From Deltaproteobacteria bacterium (GTDB taxonomy: Bacteria; Myxococcota_A; Polyangia; JACPQR01): a stretch of DNA of 51,148 nt. A program made the position numbers and the translations under genes. Of the stretch, positions 1 to 8,053 are shown piece after piece (the first letter of the stretch is position 1; the number at the start of each line of letters is the position of its first letter). The notes under the pieces are model-generated. The model did not search any database. It saw nothing but the letters and a program-made list of their open reading frames with translations, and had not been told where the DNA came from. The stretch lies in assembly GCA_016190375.1 (NCBI GenBank), contig JACPQR010000089.1, forward strand, positions 1 through 51,148, written 5' to 3'.

Positions 1-45
1 CGGCTGCTCGAGGGCGTTGTGGCCATGTTGACGAAGATGATCTGA
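1..45 (+). CDS. C-terminal end of an unidentified gene (partial)
   Basis: An open frame runs in from the left edge and stops with TGA at 43-45. It reads RLLEGVVAMLTKMI, an amphipathic helix that would suit the end of a helical protein. Only 14 codons are visible, so the family cannot be named and the reading could be chance. Confidence 0.3.
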   Translation, partial: RLLEGVVAMLTKMI

Positions 46-94
46 TGCCGTCAACGAGGAGTACGCCCACGTCCAAGTCGTCGTCGCCGTCAAG

Positions 95-142
95 GTCAAC
101 GTCAACGTCAACGTCAACGTCAACGAATACGAATACGAATAC
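95..142. repeat. Tandem hexamer tracts (GTCAAC)5 and (GAATAC)3
   Basis: Five exact copies of GTCAAC at 95-124 are followed at once by three exact copies of GAATAC at 125-142. The bases just upstream (gtcgccgtcaaggtc) recur inside the inverted-repeat element at 11216-11458, so this may be part of a related low-complexity element. The rest of 46-266 holds no gene I can support. Confidence 0.8.
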
Positions 143-266
143 GACCGCGACGACGCGGCTGTCTAACCTGTGATTGTAAAGAGGGATCTGCACCCATTGC
201 TGATCGCTGACTGCTGACGGCTATGCGACGCCCTGGCCTCCCGCAACGACATCGACCTGGAGCAGC

Positions 267-980
267 TCACTCCCGCCTGAACCGGTAGACGCGCGCGGGC
301 TTGGACGCGGTGAGGCGCTTGCCCGGGGCGCGCTCGATGAGGCCGTCCTCGACCATTCGCTCGAAGCGCTTGCGGAAGTTGCCCGGATCCTGGTGGGCGC
401 CCTTGACCACCTCGTGGACCGCGCGCAGCTCCTGGATCGTGAAGGTCGGCGGCACGAGCTCGAAGGCGATGTCCGTGTAGTCGATCTTGCCCCGGATGCG
501 GGCGAGCGCGGTCTGGAGGATCTCGCGGTGGTCGAACGCGAGCCTGGGAGGACGGCGCGCCTCGTGCCAGGCGACCTCGCCCACGTCGCCGCCGGGCCGG
601 ACGAGCGGGACGAGGTCGGGCCGCACGAGCGCGTAGTGCGCGACGGACAGGACGCGCGTGCGCGGGTCGCGGTTGGCCTTGCCGAACGTGTAGAGCTGCT
701 CGAGGTAGACGCCGCTCGAAAGCCCCGTCTCCTCCCGGAGCTCGCGCTCGGCGGCGGCGTCGAGGTCCTCTCCGAAGTCACCGCGCTTGGCCCCGACCCG
801 CAGGAATCCGCCCGGAAGCGCCCACTCGCCCCTGAACGGGTGCTCCTTGCGCTCGACGAGGAGCACCCTGAGCTCGCAGTCGACGATCGTCAGGATGACG
901 AGATCGACCGCCACCGACGGCCGCGGGAAGGCCTCGGCCCGGTAGCGCGCCAAGAACCTCTTCTCGGACGTCCCGCTCAC
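267..980 (-). CDS. NrtR-like NUDIX / winged-helix regulator of NAD metabolism
   Basis: This 237-residue protein has an N-terminal NUDIX-type domain (about residues 20-150) and a C-terminal winged helix (about 155-235). The NUDIX box is visible as GGFLRVG followed by ELREETG, but with an insert (AKRGDFGEDLDAAAER) where GX5E spacing is expected, so hydrolysis may be weak or lost. That is typical of NrtR regulators, which bind ADP-ribose or related NAD metabolites and repress NAD genes. The GTG start at 980 lies in a GTGA overlap with the stop of the VWA gene. It is the last gene of the operon that begins with pncB, so autoregulation of the operon is a reasonable inference. An ADP-ribose hydrolase is the alternative. 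Confidence 0.75.
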   Translation of the reverse strand: MSGTSEKRFLARYRAEAFPRPSVAVDLVILTIVDCELRVLLVERKEHPFRGEWALPGGFLRVGAKRGDFGEDLDAAAERELREETGLSSGVYLEQLYTFGKANRDPRTRVLSVAHYALVRPDLVPLVRPGGDVGEVAWHEARRPPRLAFDHREILQTALARIRGKIDYTDIAFELVPPTFTIQELRAVHEVVKGAHQDPGNFRKRFERMVEDGLIERAPGKRLTASKPARVYRFRRE

Positions 981-1759
981 GGCCCGAAGAACCCCCCCGC
1001 GGGTCCAGGCTTGATCCTTCCCTGGCTCATCCGGATCGCCGACTGGCTGACCATCTGGAACACCTGCCGCAGGGCCGCCGGCGTGGCATTCGACTGTACC
1101 GCGATCGATCCGTCGGGCACACCCATCGCCCGCGCCACGGCGCGGAAGTCCACGTCCTTCCCGACGCCGACGAACGCCAGCACGAACTGCTCGGACGCGA
1201 GGAGGTCCCGGCTGACCCGCGCGCAGTCGCCGGGGCTCGCGCGCGAGCCGACGTCCTCGCCGTCCGTGATCACCACGACGACGCTGCGGCAGGGGGTCCC
1301 GCCGTCGCGGAGCCGCTGGGCATAGGCGACGTTCGAGGCGAGCGCCGCGCACCAGGTGTCGTACAGGCGCGTGGTCCCCGCGGCCCGGTAGCTCCTCTGG
1401 TCGAGCCGCGTCGCATCGCCGACCGGGACGTAGGAGTGCACGACCGCCAGGTCGCTCGCGAACGTCCACAGCGCGACGAGGATCGACTGGCAGTCGCGAC
1501 TTCCCCCGAGCGTCTCGACGAGCTGGTTCTGGCCGTCGCGTACTGCCTGCTCGAGGCCGCGGTCGCCGATGCTCGACGAAGCGTCGATGAGCACGGTCAC
1601 GAGCGTCACATCGGACGCGACGATGTCCTCGGTGGCCGCGCCGGCGGCGCCGGCGATCACCACGTCGCCGAGGTGTCCGGTGAGAAGCGAGGACGTGGCG
1701 GGGCCCAGGATCCCGTCATGGACGGCACCATCGAAGAGCCCTTGAATCGTGCTGCTCAT
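977..1759 (-). CDS. TerY-like VWA-domain protein
   Basis: A 260-residue protein with one von Willebrand factor A domain. The metal-binding MIDAS motif is complete: DASSS (DxSxS) near residue 55, a Thr in AGTTRLYD, and the distal Asp in VITDGED. The rest follows the bacterial TerY/YegL pattern, with a Gly-Pro-rich C-terminus. VWA proteins of this kind act with a PP2C phosphatase and a kinase in the TerY-P triad known from tellurite-resistance-type loci; E. coli YegL is an example. Both partners lie just upstream in the same operon. It starts at ATG 1759 in an ATGA overlap with the cysteine-hydrolase stop. There is no signal peptide, so it is probably cytosolic. The partner it binds is unknown. 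Confidence 0.8.
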   Translation of the reverse strand: MSSTIQGLFDGAVHDGILGPATSSLLTGHLGDVVIAGAAGAATEDIVASDVTLVTVLIDASSSIGDRGLEQAVRDGQNQLVETLGGSRDCQSILVALWTFASDLAVVHSYVPVGDATRLDQRSYRAAGTTRLYDTWCAALASNVAYAQRLRDGGTPCRSVVVVITDGEDVGSRASPGDCARVSRDLLASEQFVLAFVGVGKDVDFRAVARAMGVPDGSIAVQSNATPAALRQVFQMVSQSAIRMSQGRIKPGPAGGFFGP

Positions 1760-2727
1760 GGTCGCACCTCCTCGGTCGTCTTGACGACGTGCATCCCGGC
1801 CCTCCGGAGCTCCTCGATCGCCTGGTCGGCGATCCGTGGGAAGTCGAGCGCGGCGGGCAGCGGATCGATGGGTGGCGGAGGCACGGGGCTCATCGCGTCC
1901 TCCAGGATCCACACCTTGTCCGCGAGCCCGGGGTCGGTGGACCGGATGTGATCGCGGATGTCGGCGAGCGTCGACAGGACGCAGTGGCTCTTGGCCTGCC
2001 CGAAGACGTAGATCCGGTCGTACTCCATCAGCATCTTGAAGAACGACGTGTTGAAGCCGCCGACCGGCTGGCCGCCGAGCTCGGTGACCTCGGGCGAGAG
2101 GACCGAGTAGTTCTCGGTCAGCGCGTGCGTGCCCTTGGTCTCGAAGTGCGTCTGGCGCTTTCGCACCAGGCTGTGGAAGAGCGCCGCCTCCATGACCGAG
2201 GGCAGGAGCGCGTGGCTGACCCCGCCGAGGAGCGTGTGGTACGGCCAGATCGTCAGGACGTACTTGCCGCTCGCCTCGAGCTTCTTCGTGTACTCCAGGC
2301 TCTCGACCGGGTGCGCGATGGGCATCCACTTCCCGGCCCGCACCTCCTCCGCGAAGATCGGCGTGAACGGCGCCGGGTGCTGGCCGTTCGAGTCCACCCA
2401 CCACGACGGATGGAAGATCTGGAAGACGCGGTGGGTGTCCATCGAGAAGCAGAGGCCCGTGATGCGGTCGAGGTTTCCGTAGAGCCATCGGAGCGTGCGC
2501 TCCGAGTCCTCCGCGGCTCCCGGCACGAAGAGGCTCGCGCCCGGCGCGCAGAAACCGACCTGCACGTCGATGCCGAACGCGGCGATCTTGAACCGGTCCT
2601 GGCCCGCGGGCTTGATGGAGTGGCGCTTCGCGAAGTCCTCGGCCTCGAGGGCGATCCGCGCGGCGCGCTCGACGTAGACCTCCCCGACGCGTCGGGGCTC
2701 GAAGAAATCAGGAACTGGCAGCGTCAT
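1756..2727 (-). CDS. Nicotinamidase-like cysteine hydrolase (isochorismatase fold)
   Basis: A 323-residue protein of the cysteine-hydrolase superfamily. Visible active-site elements are the Asp in GIDVQVGF (residue about 54), the DTH segment in SMDTHRVF, and the nucleophile in GQAKSHCVLS. These match nicotinamidase, which deamidates nicotinamide to nicotinate. The protein is longer than typical PncA (about 210 residues), with an extended N-terminus and a Pro-rich loop near the end, so substrate identity is not certain. Its start overlaps the kinase stop by 20 bases. Nicotinate phosphoribosyltransferase in the same operon would use its product, which supports a role in the nicotinamide-to-NAD route. 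Confidence 0.7.
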   Translation of the reverse strand: MTLPVPDFFEPRRVGEVYVERAARIALEAEDFAKRHSIKPAGQDRFKIAAFGIDVQVGFCAPGASLFVPGAAEDSERTLRWLYGNLDRITGLCFSMDTHRVFQIFHPSWWVDSNGQHPAPFTPIFAEEVRAGKWMPIAHPVESLEYTKKLEASGKYVLTIWPYHTLLGGVSHALLPSVMEAALFHSLVRKRQTHFETKGTHALTENYSVLSPEVTELGGQPVGGFNTSFFKMLMEYDRIYVFGQAKSHCVLSTLADIRDHIRSTDPGLADKVWILEDAMSPVPPPPIDPLPAALDFPRIADQAIEELRRAGMHVVKTTEEVRP

Positions 2728-4483
2728 GGCGAACCTCCGTGATGTCCTTGGTGGTGACGACGAAGACCGCTCCCCCCGGGCCGGGCAGGATCCGGAAACC
2801 CTGCTCGACGAAGGGGCGCGTGTCGGAGAACAGCTTCTTCGGGACGAGCAGACCCGACGAGCGGTCGACACCGAGCGACAGGAGCCCGTCGTCGGTGGCG
2901 CAGACGACATGGCCCCCGAAAAGTGCCTTGCCGCCGCAGGGCAGCCCCTCGGCGTGAGCGATCACTCGCCCGTCCTGGCCGACGAGGTACGTGCAGTCCC
3001 TTCGCCTCCCGCCCTGCTCCGTGGCGAGCGACAAGAGCACGTGGCTGTCGTCGAACACCGCGTCGGCCTCGACGATCTTTCCCTGGGGCGCTTCGACCCG
3101 CACGTCGGTAAGGCCAGCCTTGCCGACGCGGAAGAGGAAGAAGAAGGTGCACAGGCCGGCCCGGTAGAAGCCGAAGCCCAGGCGCTCGCCTACGCGCAGC
3201 CACGTCTGGCCGTCGAGGACCTTGCCGACGCGCGCACCCGTCACGACCTCCTCGAGCCACTCGCCGTGGACCCGGTAGCAGGCGGTGGAGCAGGCGTCGA
3301 ACATCGGGTCCCGACCGAGCGTTCCGGTCGCCGTCCGGGCCAGGGCTCGCTCGTTCTCGAGGCGCAGGAGGACGCCTCCCTTGCCGATCCAGGTCGAGCC
3401 ATCCGAGATCGCGAAGCGCATCCCGGGCTCGAGGGCTCCGCGCGTGACGATGCTCCCGTCCTCGCGCCGGATGACCCCGTCCTCCTCGACGACGAAGCGC
3501 AGCTTCCCCTGGACGGCGGCGCAGAGCACCCTGCCCCGGGTCTCGACGATGGTGTGCGAGGTGCAGCGCCCGTTCACGCGAGTGACGGTCCGCACGGCGT
3601 CCCCACGGGCCAAGGGCGCGCACTCGGGGCACAGTGGCCGGGCGTGCTCGGTCCCGCACCGGCACCTCTGCCAGTCGAGATCGAGGAGCCTCGTGGGCAC
3701 GGCCTCTCGCCTGTCCCGTTCGAAGACGTCCTCGAACCAGCCGAGCAGATCGTCGGGCAGGACCTGGTAGTGCACGGCAGCGCGGGGGACCTGGACCTCG
3801 GGCCCGAGGATGCTGCGCCGTGCCTCCGCGCGCCGGAGCAGCGTCGGCAGCCCGCGGTGGATCCCGCCGAAGGGGTGCACGTACAGGAGGCTCGCGAACA
3901 GCATCACCGCGTACGCGTACCAGTCGGAGCCCGGTGTGAAGGCCGCGCCCTTGGCGAGATCCGCGCCGTAGAGGCGTGGGTCGAGGAAACGCTCGTGCGC
4001 CACGACGCACGGGAAGCCCTCCCACTGCATCGAGTCCGCGTCGATGAGCCACGGGCGGGCGCCCGAGAAGAGGACGTTGCCGTCATTGAGGTCGCCCACG
4101 ACCACGCCGCGCTCGTGCAACGCCGACAGGACCGTGCGGAGGTTACGGAACAGGGCAACGACCGAGGAGCTCGAGACGACTCCTTCGCGCCATGCTCTCT
4201 GAGACAGCCTCACGAGCTCGTCGGCCGCCTCGACGACCGGCATCGTGAAGCCCAGGATCTGGCCGGACTCGTCGCGCACGAGCTCCCTCGGGCCGACGAC
4301 CTCGGCCGGAAGCCCCGGCGGGAAGCTCGCGATCTTCGCGCGACGGACCGCGAGCGCCGGGACGTCGGCGTGCCAGAGCTTCACCGCGGTATCGCCCCAC
4401 CGGAAGACGCGCGCCTCGCCGCCGACTCCCAGGAGGGCATCATCGGCGAGATCGACCGCGGCCTTTCCGACCAGGACTCTCAC
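2708..4483 (-). CDS. Protein kinase with zinc ribbon and C-terminal repeat domain (TerY-P/YegI type)
   Basis: A 591-residue protein. The N-terminal 300 residues are a Ser/Thr-kinase-like fold: glycine loop GVGGEARVF, Lys in TAVKLW, catalytic loop VVGDLNDGNVLF with the Asp and Asn, and metal-binding DAD in LIDADSM where DFG is usual. A zinc ribbon follows near residue 305 (CRCGTEH, then LCPEC). The last 280 residues form a sensor-like region probably made of beta repeats. Kinase plus zinc ribbon next to PP2C and VWA genes is the TerY-P triad arrangement; E. coli YegI is comparable. It starts at GTG 4483 in a GTGA overlap with the phosphatase gene. It may phosphorylate the VWA protein or an operon enzyme, which is inference. 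Confidence 0.8.
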   Translation of the reverse strand: MRVLVGKAAVDLADDALLGVGGEARVFRWGDTAVKLWHADVPALAVRRAKIASFPPGLPAEVVGPRELVRDESGQILGFTMPVVEAADELVRLSQRAWREGVVSSSSVVALFRNLRTVLSALHERGVVVGDLNDGNVLFSGARPWLIDADSMQWEGFPCVVAHERFLDPRLYGADLAKGAAFTPGSDWYAYAVMLFASLLYVHPFGGIHRGLPTLLRRAEARRSILGPEVQVPRAAVHYQVLPDDLLGWFEDVFERDRREAVPTRLLDLDWQRCRCGTEHARPLCPECAPLARGDAVRTVTRVNGRCTSHTIVETRGRVLCAAVQGKLRFVVEEDGVIRREDGSIVTRGALEPGMRFAISDGSTWIGKGGVLLRLENERALARTATGTLGRDPMFDACSTACYRVHGEWLEEVVTGARVGKVLDGQTWLRVGERLGFGFYRAGLCTFFFLFRVGKAGLTDVRVEAPQGKIVEADAVFDDSHVLLSLATEQGGRRRDCTYLVGQDGRVIAHAEGLPCGGKALFGGHVVCATDDGLLSLGVDRSSGLLVPKKLFSDTRPFVEQGFRILPGPGGAVFVVTTKDITEVRHDAASS

Positions 4484-5181
4484 GTGACCCTCCTGCGTAC
4501 GAGGGCGACGCTCGTGTCGTCGGCGAGCTTTCGCCCGCGCTCCCCGAGCACCACGAGCTGCTTGCCGAGCAGGCTCGGGTTCTTCTCGAAGGGAGCGTCG
4601 ATCGAGAGCTCGGCCAGGCAATCGGCGACCCCGTCCGTCCCGATGAGGAGCGAGTCGATCTCGTCGGTCGGGCCGCTGTGGTGGATCTCGGGCGCCGGCC
4701 AGGCCATTCCGGGGAACAGGCCGTACGCGAGGTAGCGCGGCGCGTTGCACGGCCCCGGGTCGAGGATCGTCGGAGAGCCGTTGACGCTGACGACTCCGTC
4801 ACCGACGCCGAAGACGATGGAGCGCCCGGGCTCGAGGATCGCGACGAGGAACGTGAAGAGGGCGAGCTCTGCGGTCGGCGCCGGCCCGAGATCGGCGAGC
4901 ACGCGATCGAGATATGCCGCGAGGCCATCGGACGCCTCGCGCATGACCTCCTCGTCCGAGCGGTCCGCGAGCGCCGGCGTGTGTGCGGCCAGCCAGATGG
5001 CTCCGAGCCGCGCCCCGACCTCGGAGAAAGCCGCCGACGAGCATCCGTCGGCCACCACGAGGACGATACGGTCATCCTCGGCGCGGACCGCGACAGCGTC
5101 CTGGTTGTTCCGGTGCAGCCGCACGTGCTCGCGCCCCACGATGGAGCCCGACGCGGCGACGAAGCGTTCGGCGAGCGTCAT
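4480..5181 (-). CDS. PP2C-type protein phosphatase (TerY-P/YegK type)
   Basis: A 233-residue PP2C-fold phosphatase. Metal-binding motifs are visible: NNQDAVAV (the early Asp), VVADGCSS (DG motif), FGVGDGVV, IGTDGVAD, and the final Asp in ADDTSVAL. The compact size and lack of membrane or sensor parts match the phosphatase of TerY-P triads, where it opposes the adjacent kinase. It starts at ATG 5181 in an ATGA overlap with pncB, so it should be made together with the NAD enzyme. A stretch coding for DPGPCNAP contains a 19-base exact match to the terminal repeat of the element at 11216-11458 (see findings). Confidence 0.85.
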   Translation of the reverse strand: MTLAERFVAASGSIVGREHVRLHRNNQDAVAVRAEDDRIVLVVADGCSSAAFSEVGARLGAIWLAAHTPALADRSDEEVMREASDGLAAYLDRVLADLGPAPTAELALFTFLVAILEPGRSIVFGVGDGVVSVNGSPTILDPGPCNAPRYLAYGLFPGMAWPAPEIHHSGPTDEIDSLLIGTDGVADCLAELSIDAPFEKNPSLLGKQLVVLGERGRKLADDTSVALVRRRVT

Positions 5182-6590
5182 CGACGCCACCTCTCGCGGT
5201 GGGTGGCGACGAGGGCCGCGGTCTCGGGGCTGAGCGCGGGGCGGCTCGGGACCTCGACGATCCGGGGCTGCAGCGGTCGAGGTTCGCTGGCGGTCAAGAG
5301 GAGCGTGCCCTCGGGCGGCGGTTCGCCCTCCTGCCCGACGATCCCGATCGGTCCTTCGCCCGAGACGCGGCGGAATAGCACAGGCCGACCGGGCAGACTC
5401 TCCTTTCCGCGACCGGCCTCGTCGCCGAGCTTCATCGTTGCAGCGCCTCCCGACTGGCTGAGCTTCCACACCGCGGCGACGCGGTCGCGCGTGAGCGGTG
5501 GCTGAGCGACGATCGTGCCGCCGTAACCGTAGAGCTGCTCGCCGGGCGGCAGGCCCACCTCGTCTCGCAACGCCTCGAAGACGCGAGTCTGAGCCGCGTC
5601 GAAGCCGTCCTCGAGGATGTGCACGGGTCGGATGCCCTGCTCACGCGAGAGCGCGACGGCGGCGCGGTACTGGGCGACCTTGTCGCCCGAGTCGTACCGG
5701 ATGGCGTCGCGCCGGGCCGGATCCTGCCGGATCAGCTCGAACGCCGCGGGGATCCCGGAGCGCAGGGTGTCGAACGTGTCGAGAAGGAAGCTGGACGGTC
5801 CCGGCCACCGATCCCGCATCGAGCGGAACGCCGCCGGGTCGGAGCCGTAGCGCTGCACGTGCTCGTGGCCCATGGTGCCGACGGCCTTCAGGCCGAGCTC
5901 GGAGGCGGCCCGCACGTTGCTCGTGCGGCGTACGCCGGCGTCGCGGCAGGCCGCGAGCGCGATGACGTGCTGCTCGTGGCAGCTCGCCGAGCGCATCCCA
6001 ACCTCGAAGATCCGCGCGGGGTCGAGGACGATCTCGGAGAGCTCGCGAACCGTCGCGAGGACCTTCCGGTAGTAACCCTCCTCGTCGACCTCGACGGGCG
6101 GCGCGGTCGCACCCACCGCGTCGAGAGTCTCGAGGACGATCTCCCGCTGGCGCTGGCAGGTCACTCGACCGACCGCGCTCGCAAGCGCCGCCTGGTCCGT
6201 CAGCGCGAGGGTGGCGACCTGGATGCGGTAATGGAGCTGCAGTACCAGCGGCTCGAGCCACGAGACCCGCGCCGAGGGACCCGTCGCGGAGAATACCGGC
6301 TCGCCGGGCAAGAACCAGGTTCCCATGGGAAGCGCCCGCACGCTGACGCTGCCGGCCAGCGCGGCCCGCGCGCCCGGCCCTATCCCGTAGCCGAGCTCCT
6401 CGAGAGCGGCCAGGTCCTCGCGGCGGACCTCGGGCGAGAGCGCCGCCACCATCCGCGCGGCGTCGAAGGGGACGATCTGAGCGCCTCCGCGCCGGTGCGA
6501 GTAGTAGAAGGTCTCCTCGCGCAACGGCCACCCGGCCTCGGCCATGCTCAGCTTGTAGGCGTCTGTCTCCAGGATCCGATGCGGCGTCAT
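5178..6590 (-). CDS. pncB: Nicotinate phosphoribosyltransferase
   Basis: A 470-residue enzyme that makes nicotinate mononucleotide from nicotinate and PRPP, the first step of the Preiss-Handler NAD route. It opens with the family signature ILETDAYKLSM. The active-site His segment GTMGHEHVQ, the FLLDTFDTLRSG segment and the YDSGDK phosphate-site motif are all present. Length is normal for bacterial NAPRTase. It is the first gene of a six-gene operon: pncB, phosphatase, kinase, cysteine hydrolase, VWA, NrtR-like regulator. The ATG at 6590 sits only 8 bases from a good -10 box, so the message may be leaderless. Confidence 0.92.
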   Translation of the reverse strand: MTPHRILETDAYKLSMAEAGWPLREETFYYSHRRGGAQIVPFDAARMVAALSPEVRREDLAALEELGYGIGPGARAALAGSVSVRALPMGTWFLPGEPVFSATGPSARVSWLEPLVLQLHYRIQVATLALTDQAALASAVGRVTCQRQREIVLETLDAVGATAPPVEVDEEGYYRKVLATVRELSEIVLDPARIFEVGMRSASCHEQHVIALAACRDAGVRRTSNVRAASELGLKAVGTMGHEHVQRYGSDPAAFRSMRDRWPGPSSFLLDTFDTLRSGIPAAFELIRQDPARRDAIRYDSGDKVAQYRAAVALSREQGIRPVHILEDGFDAAQTRVFEALRDEVGLPPGEQLYGYGGTIVAQPPLTRDRVAAVWKLSQSGGAATMKLGDEAGRGKESLPGRPVLFRRVSGEGPIGIVGQEGEPPPEGTLLLTASEPRPLQPRIVEVPSRPALSPETAALVATHRERWRR

Positions 6591-6598
6591 CGAGAAAC

Positions 6599-6627
6599 AG
6601 TATTGTCATTCGCTATAGAGTAGTCAA
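6599..6627 (-). promoter_or_regulatory. Promoter of the pncB operon
   Basis: On the minus strand TTGACT (6622-6627) and AATACT (6599-6604) are separated by 17 bases, close to a sigma-70 consensus. The -10 box ends 8 bases before the ATG, implying a very short or absent leader. The spacer is unusually AT-rich for this genome. An NrtR operator could lie here, but no clean palindrome was found. Confidence 0.6.
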
Positions 6628-6681
6628 GACTTTTTCTTGCCCGATCGACCAGGACCGCGGAACGGTCCGACAAACCATGGC

Positions 6682-7965
6682 TCAGACGGCTGCCCCTATC
6701 GCGAGCGCGACCCCGCCGGCTGCGAGGACGGCGACCAGGATGGTGCCCACTCGCTTTCCGAGCGCCGGACCGCCGAGAACGGCCGCGATGCCGGCCTTCA
6801 CGAGGGTGTTGGTCGTGACCGCCAGGGTGATTCCGGTCGCCGCGGGCATCTCGGCGAGCCCCTCGCGGTGGAGCTGCGAGATCGACAGCACGATCGCGTC
6901 GACGTCGGTGAGCCCCGCGAGGAAGGCCGACACGTAGACGCCGCTCGATCCGAAGGTCGCCTGGGCCGCCTTGGCGATGAAGAGGATCGCCGCGTAGGCC
7001 AGGCCGAACTTGACTGCCTGCCGCAGCTCGAAGGGGTTACGCAGCGGCACCTCGTGCTTGGTGCCCTTGTCGGCCTCGCGTCGGTAGAGCCACAACGCCG
7101 CGCCGAAGCCCGAGGCGCCCATGGCCGCCATGGGCCAGGTGATGGCTCCGAGGAGCGGGCGGTCCACGACCGCGACGATCGCGAGGACGCGCGCGAACAT
7201 CGTGGCGGACGCGACGACGATCGCGAGCGAGCAGAGCGTCATGATCGACGGCTCCTCCTTGGCGCGGCCGGAGAACGTGAGCGTCACGGCCGTCGATGAG
7301 ACCAGACCGCCGAGGAGGCCCGTGAGGATCAGCCCGCGCCGTCCGCCGAAGGCGCGGGCCCCGACGTAGCCGGCGAAGCTCAAGCCGGCCACGAGCACGA
7401 TCATGAGGCCGATCGTGTAGGGGTTGAGGACGGCGAACGGCCCGTACGCCCGGTCGGGCAGGATCGGCAGGACGACGAGCGCCAGGATCACGAACTTGCT
7501 GGTCGCGTACACGTCGTCGGCGGAGACGCGCGCCGCGAAGCCGTGCAGCGGCTGCTTGAGGGCGAGGAGCGCCATCACGACGGCCGCGACCGCCGCGATG
7601 AGCAGATATCGCCCCGAGCCCGGGAGCACCTCGGGCATCGCGGCGAGCGCCCCGAGCGCGAACGTGATGAGCGCGGCCACCTCGGTCGAGATGCCGGGCT
7701 CCTTCTCCATCACGGCGCGGGCATGCGACACGGTGAGCAACGCCCCCAGCCCCGCTAGAAGGATGCCGAGCACCCAGAGCCCCGCGACGGGGATCATCAG
7801 CGCTCCCAGCGCCCCGGCGAGCGAGATCAGCGGGAAAGTCCGGATCCCGCCGAAGTCGACCCGCGCCCTCTTCTCCTGCGCCTGCTGCCGCTCGGCCCCG
7901 ATCAGCGCTCCGGCGGCGAGCGCGATACCCAGCGAGAGAAACGTCTGGCGGAGGTCCATGGACAT
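6682..7965 (-). CDS. MgtC/SapB-DUF4010 family membrane protein
   Basis: A 427-residue integral membrane protein with about twelve hydrophobic segments. The N-terminal part carries the MgtC/SapB-like signature (GALIGAERQ, then GGIRTFPLISLAGALGAL). The C-terminal part fits DUF4010, including GGLVSSTAVTLTFSGRAKEEP and FLAGLTDVDAIVLSI. The biochemical role of this family is not established; transport or Mg2+-related homeostasis has been proposed for MgtC-like domains. It is transcribed toward pncB with about 90 bases between, so it is probably a separate unit. The ATG at 7965 is used; a second ATG at 7959 is possible. Confidence 0.8.
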   Translation of the reverse strand: MSMDLRQTFLSLGIALAAGALIGAERQQAQEKRARVDFGGIRTFPLISLAGALGALMIPVAGLWVLGILLAGLGALLTVSHARAVMEKEPGISTEVAALITFALGALAAMPEVLPGSGRYLLIAAVAAVVMALLALKQPLHGFAARVSADDVYATSKFVILALVVLPILPDRAYGPFAVLNPYTIGLMIVLVAGLSFAGYVGARAFGGRRGLILTGLLGGLVSSTAVTLTFSGRAKEEPSIMTLCSLAIVVASATMFARVLAIVAVVDRPLLGAITWPMAAMGASGFGAALWLYRREADKGTKHEVPLRNPFELRQAVKFGLAYAAILFIAKAAQATFGSSGVYVSAFLAGLTDVDAIVLSISQLHREGLAEMPAATGITLAVTTNTLVKAGIAAVLGGPALGKRVGTILVAVLAAGGVALAIGAAV

Positions 7966-8018
7966 GCCGACCTACCACAGTTTCCTCGCCTGCCGTTCTC
8001 GACCCGTTCGTGCCCCGG

Positions 8019-8046
8019 TTGCGTCGACGTGCCGCTCCGCTAGAAT
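8019..8046 (+). promoter_or_regulatory. Promoter of the toxin-antitoxin pair
   Basis: TTGCGT (8019-8024) and TAGAAT (8041-8046) lie 16 bases apart. The -10 box is 7 bases from the antitoxin ATG, so the transcript could be leaderless. Confidence 0.45.
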
Positions 8047-8053
8047 CTGATTC

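Noticed and set aside
221..280. Plus-strand fragment ending DALASRNDIDLEQLTPA with a stop at 278, resembling a MazG-type C-terminus
   Set aside because: Only about 20 codons after an upstream stop, with no start or further similarity; too short to call a pseudogene.
393..1325. Long plus-strand open frame across the NUDIX and VWA genes
   Set aside because: High-GC antisense shadow; its composition is Arg/Ala/Gly-rich and the minus-strand genes have clear motifs.
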